DNA of 5,817 nucleotides, taken from Verrucomicrobiota bacterium (GTDB taxonomy: Bacteria; Verrucomicrobiota; Verrucomicrobiia; Limisphaerales; JADLHS01). Each line of letters starts with the position of its first letter. Positions within the stretch are counted from its first letter, which is position 1. The notes beneath the pieces are model-generated. The model saw only the letters and a program-made list of their open reading frames with translations, ran no database searches and had not been told where the DNA came from. This document shows, in pieces, positions 1 to 5,006 of this stretch. A program made the translations under genes and the position numbers. The stretch lies in the NCBI GenBank assembly GCA_004297495.1, contig SCTL01000466.1:1-5817 (forward strand), in the 5' to 3' direction.

Positions 1-564
1 AACCAATTTTTGCAAAATCCGCTGAAGAAATTCGCCGGAGAAGGGCCGGAACATGAAAAAAACATCGGCGTCGGTCTGGTCGCAAAAATCCAGGGCGTCG
101 AGTTGAAGAATTTCGATGGACGCGGTCTTGCCCGCCAACGGCCGGCAGTTCGCGATGTTCTCACGCGCGATCGCGCAAAATTGGGGAGACAGTTCGACGC
201 CCGTGACTTTCTCGAAACCGTATTCCGCGGCCAGAACGCACGCGCGCCCCAGCCCGCACCCGAGATCGGCGAAATGCCAGCGGCGCGGCAGCCCAAGGTG
301 CTTCAGCAGTTTGCGGAAGGCCCATCCATTCACGGGGCCGTACTGGGTGGCGTCGCGCAGCCGGGCCGGGTCGAAGTTCGTGTCGGACAGGAGAATGAAG
401 TCGCTCGTCTTCACGCGATAGCGGCGGTCAAACGTTCGCAGATATTTATCATCTATGACCGACCAAATGGTGGAGCAGGTTTGAACCGGACCAACTCCAC
501 GGACGAGGCTCGCCAGCCGCTTGGCGGCGGACGGAAGGGTGTGATTGCCCAAAAAGCGCGGCAT
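1..564 (-). CDS. Class I SAM-dependent methyltransferase, 3' end cut by window edge
   Basis: The minus strand is open from an ATG at 564 to the left edge, giving 188 residues with no stop, so the C-terminus is missing. A Rossmann-type methyltransferase core is visible. Motif I is DLGCGLGRA at residues 100-108, which binds S-adenosylmethionine. The acidic end of strand beta-2 is VTGVELS at 120-126, where E124 would contact the ribose. A motif II-like LDALDF lies at 155-160, and a motif IV-like stretch DADVFFMFRPF at 165-175 sits where related enzymes have a D/N-P-F/Y-type loop. An N-terminal region of about 90 residues containing QYGPVNGWAFRKLL (74-87) precedes the core, as in small soluble methyltransferases. 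There is no signal peptide or membrane segment, so it is probably cytoplasmic. The substrate cannot be told. The start is the first ATG in a frame that stays open further upstream, and no clear ribosome site precedes it, so the N-terminus is uncertain. It is transcribed divergently from the FKBP gene. Confidence 0.85.
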   Translation of the reverse strand, partial: MPRFLGNHTLPSAAKRLASLVRGVGPVQTCSTIWSVIDDKYLRTFDRRYRVKTSDFILLSDTNFDPARLRDATQYGPVNGWAFRKLLKHLGLPRRWHFADLGCGLGRACVLAAEYGFEKVTGVELSPQFCAIARENIANCRPLAGKTASIEILQLDALDFCDQTDADVFFMFRPFSGEFLQRILQKLV

Positions 565-692
565 AAGTCGCCAAATACCTAGTTGAAGCCCGCCGGGCTG
601 GCAATGTGAATTCAGGCCGGCAATCTCGCGCGCCTCCGGCCGGCGCAAAAAGTGAGTTGAATTTGCGCCGGACTTTACCACAATGCCCGGCC

Positions 693-1562
693 ATGAATAT
701 AAAAGCGACAGCACTTGCAATTTTTACGGGAATGGCGGCGGTCCTCGCCGCCACGGCGGAGGACACGAATTCCTGGGACGCAAAGCAGAAAGCCAGTTAC
801 GCCATCGGGCAGAACATGGGTGCCGGCCTCGCGGGAAATATCACGCGTCAGGAGGCTGAACTGGACAACGCGTTGCTCTCACGCGGCTTCACCGACGGAC
901 TCGCCGGCAAGGGCCAGTTCACGGAAGCGCAAATCCGTGAAGTGCTGACGGCGTTTCAACAGGACTTGCAGGCCAAGCAGCAGGAGAAGCGCAAACTGGC
1001 CGGCGAGAAGAACAAAGCCGATGGCGAAAAATTCCTCGCGGAAAACAAAACCAAGCCCGGCGTCGTCGCGCTCGAAAACGGACTGCAATACAAAGTCGTC
1101 ACCGAAGGCAAAGGCGAAACGCCCAAGCCCGACGACATGGTGGATGTGAATTATCGCGGCACGTTGATTGACGGCACGGAATTCGACAGCTCGGCCAAGA
1201 CCGGCCGGCCCGCCACGTTCCGCGTGGGCGGCGTCATCAAAGGCTGGCAGGAAGCGCTCACGCGCATGAAAGCCGGATCGAAGTGGCAGTTGTTCATTCC
1301 TGCCGATCTGGCGTACGGCGAATTTGGGAGCGGACCGAAGATTGGGCCGAACTCGGTGCTGATCTTCGACGTGGAACTGCTCGCCGTGAAATCCCCGCCG
1401 CCGCCCGCGCCCGCGCCCGCGCCGCTCACCAGCGACATCATCAAAGTCCCCTCCGCCGAGGAAATGAAAAAAGGCGCGAAGATCGAAACGATCAAGGCCG
1501 AGGACGTCGAGAAACTGCAAAAGCAGGCGCAGGAAGACGAAAAGAAAAAAGCGAAGAAATAA
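693..1562 (+). CDS. Secreted FKBP-type peptidyl-prolyl cis-trans isomerase (Mip/FkpA-like)
   Basis: This 289-residue protein should catalyse cis-trans isomerisation of X-Pro bonds in the periplasm. Residues 1-22 form a signal peptide (hydrophobic core ALAIFTGMAAVLA, likely cleavage near ATA-ED). Residues 25-120 match the helical FKBP_N dimerisation domain (SYAIGQNMGAGL, then RGFTDGL) followed by a long charged helix. Residues 121-232 are the FKBP_C catalytic domain. By alignment to FKBP12, the active-site residues present are Y154, F164, D165, F176, V181, I182, W185, Y208 and F225, so it should be active. After a Pro/Ala linker (about 235-244) comes a Lys/Glu-rich tail to residue 289, which the classic Mip/FkpA proteins lack. 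I chose ATG 693 over an in-frame ATG at 606 because only the shorter form places the signal peptide at the N-terminus. No good Shine-Dalgarno site precedes it. It is monocistronic, ending at the terminator at 1586-1618. Confidence 0.93.
   Translation: MNIKATALAIFTGMAAVLAATAEDTNSWDAKQKASYAIGQNMGAGLAGNITRQEAELDNALLSRGFTDGLAGKGQFTEAQIREVLTAFQQDLQAKQQEKRKLAGEKNKADGEKFLAENKTKPGVVALENGLQYKVVTEGKGETPKPDDMVDVNYRGTLIDGTEFDSSAKTGRPATFRVGGVIKGWQEALTRMKAGSKWQLFIPADLAYGEFGSGPKIGPNSVLIFDVELLAVKSPPPPAPAPAPLTSDIIKVPSAEEMKKGAKIETIKAEDVEKLQKQAQEDEKKKAKK
1404..1421 (+). repeat. Three tandem CCCGCG hexamers in the FKBP linker
   Basis: Three perfect copies of CCCGCG sit inside the FKBP gene and encode the Pro-Ala-Pro-Ala-Pro-Ala part of the linker between the catalytic domain and the charged tail. 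In-frame hexamer units could gain or lose copies without a frameshift, changing linker length by two residues per step. Such length change is an inference; only the repeat itself is seen. Confidence 0.8.
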
Positions 1563-1585
1563 TTTCATCGCGAGACTTTCACGAG

Positions 1586-1618
1586 CGGGCGCGTTTCACG
1601 ACGCGCCCGTTTTCTTTT
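1586..1618 (+). terminator. Intrinsic terminator of the FKBP gene
   Basis: A perfect 9-bp GC-rich stem (CGGGCGCGT at 1586-1594 pairing with ACGCGCCCG at 1601-1609) closes a 6-nt loop, TTCACG. It is followed at once by TTTTCTTTT (1610-1618). It lies 24 nt after the FKBP stop codon and has the stem, loop and U-tract of a Rho-independent terminator on the plus strand. It should separate the FKBP transcript from the lemA operon downstream. Confidence 0.9.
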
Positions 1619-1727
1619 CAACGGAGGCAACCATTCGCTTCGCAGCCTATAAATCCCGGGCGCCAATGTAATTGCGGCTTGCGTCAGTGAACCCTAAGCT
1701 GCGCGCAAATTGGAATCTGGAATTGCT

Positions 1728-2360
1728 ATGAAAAAAGTTGCCATCGGATGCGGAATTCTTCTCGTGCTCGGCATCATCGTGCTTGCCGTGGTGCTCGGCG
1801 CGGGCGGGAGCTACAACCAACTCGTGAAGCGCGCGCAAGCGGTGGATGCGTCGTGGGCGCAGGTGCAGAACGTCTATCAGCGCCGTGCGGACTTGATCCC
1901 GAATCTCGTCGCCACGGTTTCGGGCGCGGCGAACTTTGAGAAGTCCACGCTCACCGAAATCACCGCCGCGCGCGCCTCGGTCGGACAACTCAAGATTGAT
2001 CCGAACAGCGCGCCCACCGACGCCGCCAAACTGGCGGAGTTCGACAAAGCGCAGAGCGGCCTTTCCTCCGCGCTGTCGCGATTGCTGGTCGTCATCGAAC
2101 GCTATCCCGACTTGAAAGCGAACTCGAACTTCCGCGACTTGCAGGCGCAGCTCGAAGGCACGGAGAACCGCATCAGCGTGGAGCGCGGGCGGTTCAACGA
2201 AGCGGTGCAGTCGTACAACACGGCGATCAAATCCTTCCCCGCCGTGTTCTACGCGGGCTGGTTTGGTTTCAAGGAGAAGCCTTACTTCACCGCGATAGCG
2301 GGTGCGGAAACGCCGCCGAAGGTCCAATTTGATTTCGGCAAACCCGCGCCGGCGAAGTGA
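1728..2360 (+). CDS. lemA: LemA family protein
   Basis: This 210-residue protein has the usual LemA architecture and length. An N-terminal transmembrane anchor (about residues 4-25, VAIGCGILLVLGIIVLAVVL) precedes a long helical, presumably extracytoplasmic, domain. Family signatures are clear: SYNQLVKRAQAVDASWAQV (28-46), then QRRADLIPNLVATVSG (51-66), AARAS (80-84), and the C-terminal FNEAVQSYNTAIKSFP (156-171) and GWFGFKEKPYF (177-187). A roughly 10-residue Asn/Pro/Ala-rich segment (89-99) falls between helices. The molecular role of LemA proteins is not well defined; they commonly sit beside TPM-domain genes, as here. I chose ATG 1728 because it puts the Lys-Lys n-region directly before the membrane segment. 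An in-frame ATG at 1710 would add six residues. The upstream Shine-Dalgarno match is weak. It is the first gene of a three-gene operon, with only 1 nt before the next start. Confidence 0.95.
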   Translation: MKKVAIGCGILLVLGIIVLAVVLGAGGSYNQLVKRAQAVDASWAQVQNVYQRRADLIPNLVATVSGAANFEKSTLTEITAARASVGQLKIDPNSAPTDAAKLAEFDKAQSGLSSALSRLLVVIERYPDLKANSNFRDLQAQLEGTENRISVERGRFNEAVQSYNTAIKSFPAVFYAGWFGFKEKPYFTAIAGAETPPKVQFDFGKPAPAK

Positions 2361-2361
2361 C

Positions 2362-3120
2362 GTGAGAAAACTTTTCTCCAGCCTGCTGGCGCTGATCAGC
2401 TTCGCGGCTTTCGCCGCCGAGGTCATTCCGCCCGCGCCGAAGCTTTACTGCAACGACTACGCGGACGTCATCAGCATCTCGGCTCGGGAAAGTCTGAATC
2501 AGCGACTCGCGGACTTTGAGCGCGAGACCTCGAACCAAATCCTCGTCGCCATCTTCCCCAAGATGCAGTCGAGTTCTTCGATTGAAGATTACACCGTCCG
2601 CGTCGCGCAAGCCTGGAAGGTCGGCCAGAAGGACAAGAACAACGGCGCCGTGCTGTTCGTTTTCATTCAAGATCGGAAGATGTATCTGCAAGTTGGCTAC
2701 GGATTGGAAGGCGCGTTGCCGGACGCAGTTTGCAAACGCATCATTGAGGACGAAATCAAACCCCACTTCAAATCCGGCGACTTCAACGGCGGTGTGACGG
2801 CGGGCGTGAATGCAATTCTCGCGGCGACGAAAGGTGAATACAAGGTCACGGGGCGAACTCGGGCCGAGCCGCTGATACTCTATGGTAATCCTAAAAACGA
2901 TTCAGGACTCCCAACGATGTTGATCATTATTTTTGCGATAATCCTGCTGTTCATCATTCTCCCCTTGTTCTCAAGACGGCGCGGTTGGGTTTACGGTAGT
3001 GGCGGTTACTCCGGCGGTTGGAGCAGTGGCAGCAGCTGGTCTGGTGGCGGGGGCAGCGGCGGCGGATTCTCCGGCGGCGGCGGGAGTTTTGGTGGCGGTG
3101 GCGCGGGAGGAAGCTGGTGA
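2362..3120 (+). CDS. Membrane-anchored TPM-domain protein (YgcG type) with Gly/Ser-rich tail
   Basis: The 252-residue product has a signal peptide (1-19, RKLFSSLLALISFAAFAA), a TPM domain (about 28-157), one transmembrane helix (about 184-203, mostly Leu/Ile) followed by a basic SRRR stop-transfer sequence, and a Gly/Ser/Trp-rich C-terminal tail (about 209-252). TPM signatures are the CNDYADVIS start (30-38), WKVGQKDKNNGAVLFVF (85-101), GYGLEGALPD (112-121) and HFKSGDFNGG (135-144). The domain would face the periplasm with the glycine tail inside the cell, or the reverse if the signal is not cleaved. The family is sometimes called TPM phosphatase, but its bacterial activity is unsettled. The GTG at 2362 was chosen because it begins exactly at the signal peptide and lies 1 nt past the lemA stop. 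An in-frame ATG at 2302 would overlap lemA and add a highly basic stretch before the signal. Translational coupling to lemA is likely. Confidence 0.92.
   Translation: MRKLFSSLLALISFAAFAAEVIPPAPKLYCNDYADVISISARESLNQRLADFERETSNQILVAIFPKMQSSSSIEDYTVRVAQAWKVGQKDKNNGAVLFVFIQDRKMYLQVGYGLEGALPDAVCKRIIEDEIKPHFKSGDFNGGVTAGVNAILAATKGEYKVTGRTRAEPLILYGNPKNDSGLPTMLIIIFAIILLFIILPLFSRRRGWVYGSGGYSGGWSSGSSWSGGGGSGGGFSGGGGSFGGGGAGGSW
3106..3110 (+). promoter_or_regulatory. Ribosome binding site of the second TPM gene
   Basis: GGAGG lies inside the end of the preceding gene, 12 nt before the ATG at 3123. It supports that start over the in-frame ATG at 3018, which would overlap the upstream gene by about 100 nt. 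It is the only strong Shine-Dalgarno match before any gene in the window, though it overlaps codons of the Gly-rich tail and so could partly be chance. Confidence 0.55.
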
Positions 3121-3122
3121 GC

Positions 3123-3557
3123 ATGAAAGCGAAAGAATTTCTCAAGCAAGTCCGCCACGACGAAATCGTCGCGGCGATTCGCGCCTCCGAACAAAAAACG
3201 TCCGGCGAAATCCGCGTCTTCGTCAGCCACAAGGAAGTGGAGGCTCCCGTGGGAGCGGCGCAGGTTGAGTTCGCGCGATTGGGAATGGCCAAAACCCGCG
3301 AACGCAACGGCGTGTTGATTTTTGTCGCGCCGCTCACTCGGAAATTTGCCGTCATCGGCGACAAGGCCGTTCATGAGAAATGTGGCGATGAATTCTGGCG
3401 GACTCTGGCCGACGAGATGTCCGGCCATTTCAAATCCGGAGATTTTACCGCCGGTCTCGTCCACAGCATTCACAAAGCCGGTGAACTGCTGGCGCAACAT
3501 TTTCCGCATCGCCCCGATGACCGCAACGAACTGCCCGATCGCGTCGAGCAGGACTGA
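3123..3557 (+). CDS. Soluble TPM-domain protein
   Basis: This 144-residue protein is a single TPM domain with no signal peptide and no membrane segment, so it is predicted to stay in the cytoplasm. Features of this stand-alone subfamily are an N-terminal MKAKEFL followed by a helix, SGEIRVFVSHKE (27-38), LGMAKTRERNGVLIFVA (53-69), KFAVIGDKAVHEKC (74-87), FWRTLADEM (91-99), HFKSGDFTAGL (102-112) and the C-terminal HFP-R-PDDRNELPD (126-139). The start at 3123 is 2 nt after the previous stop and follows GGAGG. It is the third gene of the lemA operon, an order seen in several bacterial groups, with the membrane-anchored TPM protein just upstream. Its identical HFKSGDF heptapeptide marks the two as members of the same domain family. 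The biochemical function is unknown. Confidence 0.92.
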   Translation: MKAKEFLKQVRHDEIVAAIRASEQKTSGEIRVFVSHKEVEAPVGAAQVEFARLGMAKTRERNGVLIFVAPLTRKFAVIGDKAVHEKCGDEFWRTLADEMSGHFKSGDFTAGLVHSIHKAGELLAQHFPHRPDDRNELPDRVEQD

Positions 3558-3574
3558 ACTCGCAGATTTTTTTC

Positions 3575-3599
3575 CGGGAGCATCCCGCCCGCGCTCCCG
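3575..3599. other. GC-rich hairpin with two alternative pairings between TPM gene and VWA gene
   Basis: CGGGAGC (3575-3581) can pair with GCTCCCG (3593-3599) across an 11-nt loop. Alternatively CGGGA (3575-3579) can pair with TCCCG (3583-3587) across GCA. The two folds exclude each other. A run of seven T lies just before the hairpin (3567-3573) but no T-tract follows on either strand, so it is not a standard intrinsic terminator. It may still mark the 3' end of the lemA operon transcript or a processing site; this is inference. Confidence 0.4.
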
Positions 3600-3638
3600 T
3601 CCAACGGTCGTGTGAACAGTCATTGATGCAGCACGACC

Positions 3639-4784
3639 ATGAAAACGAATCGCTCCATTCTTCTCGGCACCGCACTCGCGTTGGCGGTGGTTTCTCTCGT
3701 CAGCGCTAAGGACGCTGAAACCAAGCAGGCCAAATCCGCCAAGCCGCGCCTCGAAGTCTGTTTCGTGCTCGACACCACCGGTTCGATGTCCGGCCTGATC
3801 GAAGGCGCGAAACAAAAAATCTGGTCCATCGCCAACGAAATGATCAGCGCCAAACCCACGCCCGAGATCAAGCTCGGCCTGATCGGCTATCGCGATCGCG
3901 GCGACGATTACGTGGTGAAAACCTACGATCTCACAAACGACATTGACGCCGTCTATGCGAACCTGCGCGCGTTCAGCGCGGGCGGCGGCGGGGACACGCC
4001 CGAGTCCGTCAACGAGGCCTTGAACGCCGCCGTGTCCGACATGAAATGGAGTCAGGACCGCAGCGTGCTGAAAATCATTTTCCTCGTCGGCGACGCGCCG
4101 CCGCACATGGATTACGCGAACGGCCCGAAGTATCCGGACGTTTGCCAGGCGGCGATGAAAAAGGATTTGATCATCAACACCGTCCAGTGCGGCAACATGA
4201 GCGAGACGACGCCGGTCTGGAAAGAAATCGCGAAACTCAGCGAGGGCAGCTACGTCGCCATCGAGCAATCCGGCGGCATGATCGCCATTGAAACTCCGAT
4301 GGATGCGAAACTCGCGGAGTTGAATCGCAAGGTCGGCGCAACGCTCGTGGGTTACGGCGGCGTGAGCGTGCGGCGTGAAATTGCGGCCAAGCAACTTGCG
4401 TCCGAGGCTGCGCCCGCTTCGGTTTCAGCCGACCGGCTCAAATTCAACTATGCCTCGGGCAAGACGGTTCAGGGCGAGGGTGAGTTGCTCGATTCACTCG
4501 CCGCCGGCACGTTGAAACTGGACGCGGTGAAAAAAGATCAGTTGCCCGCCGACTGGCAGAAGCTCGACGACAAGGAGCTAAAATTGAAAATCGAATCGAA
4601 GCAAAAGGAGCGCGCGGAATTGCAGGCGCAGATCGTGAAGCTGAACAAAGAGCGCGACGAATACATCGCCGCCGAGCGGAAAAAACTCGAAGCGCGAGGC
4701 AGTGCCGATTCGTTTGATGCCAAAGTCGCCGCCGCCATCCGCGCCGAAGCGGCGAGGAAGGGGATTGAATACGGGACGAAGTGA
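3639..4784 (+). CDS. Secreted VWA-domain protein with C-terminal coiled coil
   Basis: The 381-residue product starts with a signal peptide (1-23, hydrophobic SILLGTALALAVVSLV, cleavage near VSA-KD). A von Willebrand factor A domain spans about 37-220. The metal-ion-dependent adhesion site reads D45-T-T-G-S49, a Thr variant of the usual DxSxS. Further conserved pieces are LGLIGYRDRGDDYVVKTYDL (79-98), the GGGGDTPESVNEAL loop (115-128, with T120 the likely third metal-site residue) and FLVGDAPPH (148-156, D152 the likely acidic contact). This resembles the VWA subfamily that carries DTTGSM and GDAPPHMDY. The segment 221-300 has no recognised domain. Residues about 308-352 are Lys/Glu/Leu-rich and probably a coiled coil. 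It probably binds a protein partner or divalent metal outside the cytoplasm; the ligand is unknown. It begins 81 nt after the TPM gene, so cotranscription with the lemA operon is possible but not shown. No clear Shine-Dalgarno site is visible. Confidence 0.88.
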   Translation: MKTNRSILLGTALALAVVSLVSAKDAETKQAKSAKPRLEVCFVLDTTGSMSGLIEGAKQKIWSIANEMISAKPTPEIKLGLIGYRDRGDDYVVKTYDLTNDIDAVYANLRAFSAGGGGDTPESVNEALNAAVSDMKWSQDRSVLKIIFLVGDAPPHMDYANGPKYPDVCQAAMKKDLIINTVQCGNMSETTPVWKEIAKLSEGSYVAIEQSGGMIAIETPMDAKLAELNRKVGATLVGYGGVSVRREIAAKQLASEAAPASVSADRLKFNYASGKTVQGEGELLDSLAAGTLKLDAVKKDQLPADWQKLDDKELKLKIESKQKERAELQAQIVKLNKERDEYIAAERKKLEARGSADSFDAKVAAAIRAEAARKGIEYGTK

Positions 4785-4815
4785 GTTGGGCCGTATCGAA
4801 GCTCGTGCCATTGGC

Positions 4816-4849
4816 GGAGGAGCGCGGGCTTCAGCCCGCTTCCGCGTCC
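4816..4849 (+). repeat. REP-like palindrome, left copy
   Basis: A 34-nt unit made of head GGAG, then GAGC, stem GCGGGC (4824-4829), loop TTCA, stem GCCCGC (4834-4839) and tail TTCCGCGTCC. The head-plus-hairpin design is that of REP elements, short palindromes with a GTAG or GGAG head that are mobilised by REP-associated tyrosine transposases. It matches the right copy at 27 of 34 positions when that copy is read on the opposite strand. Confidence 0.75.
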
Positions 4850-4889
4850 CAGCGAAAAGTGCCCGCATTCCACGGCTCGCTTGCATCTT

Positions 4890-4923
4890 GGACGTTGAAG
4901 CGGCGTGAACGCCGCGCTCCTAC
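4890..4923 (-). repeat. REP-like palindrome, right copy (inverted)
   Basis: Read on the minus strand from 4923, it has head GTAG, then GAGC, stem GCGGCG, loop TTCA, stem CGCCGC and tail TTCAACGTCC. Compared with the left copy, four of the seven differences are two paired swaps within the stem (G-C to C-G and C-G to G-C). The fold is therefore kept while the sequence changes. Confidence 0.75.
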
Positions 4924-5006
4924 CTCGATTCTGGCCTCACCCCAATTTGCCTGTTTCCACCCGTGAACGATTCGGGCATGTTGATGTCGAAAGCTGTGTT
5001 ATTTTG

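Larger units (their letters stand above)
4816..4923. repeat. Inverted pair of REP-like elements (BIME-type)
   Basis: Two REP-like units face each other across a 40-nt spacer (4850-4889), forming a 108-nt element. This is the arrangement called a bacterial interspersed mosaic element. It fills most of the gap between the VWA gene and the protease gene, starting 31 nt after the VWA stop. The outer arms could also pair with each other to make one long cruciform or RNA stem. It may help end the VWA transcript or protect its 3' end. Single-window evidence cannot show that it is repeated elsewhere in the genome. Confidence 0.7.

Noticed and set aside
10..582. Plus-strand open frame of 190 codons over the left end
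   Set aside because: The opposite strand encodes an unmistakable methyltransferase motif I and related motifs, while this frame resembles no family and has the Arg/Gly/Ala-rich look of an antisense shadow.
587..599. Small palindrome AGCCC-GCC-GGGCT in the divergent region
   Set aside because: Short stem of 5 bp in GC-rich DNA with no T-tract and no REP head; chance is a sufficient explanation.
657..684. Promoter-like TTGAAT / CACAAT with 16-nt spacing before the FKBP gene
   Set aside because: Each box matches only four of six consensus bases and the start site would fall almost on the ATG; too weak to annotate.
879..1568. Minus-strand open frame of 229 codons across the FKBP gene
   Set aside because: It is antisense to a complete FKBP with intact active-site residues, and its translation is Phe/Leu/Arg-rich mirror sequence of Lys/Glu codons.
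1586..1609. Whether the FKBP terminator hairpin is a third REP copy
   Set aside because: It shares a GAGC lead and TTCA in the loop, but lacks the GTAG/GGAG head and the CGTCC tail, its stem differs, and it has a T-tract, so a plain terminator explains it.
1672..1700. Promoter-like TTGCGG / TAAGCT with 17-nt spacing before lemA
   Set aside because: Only three of six bases match in each box. A promoter is expected here after the terminator, but these sequences do not locate it.
2992..3117. GGC/GGT-rich stretch as a possible non-coding repeat
   Set aside because: It is in frame and encodes the Gly/Ser-rich tail normally found at the end of YgcG-type TPM proteins.
3006..4394. Minus-strand open frame of 462 codons
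   Set aside because: It lies antisense to two well-recognised genes (soluble TPM and VWA), is His/Arg/Ala-rich without motifs, and is explained by GC-biased third codon positions of the plus-strand genes.
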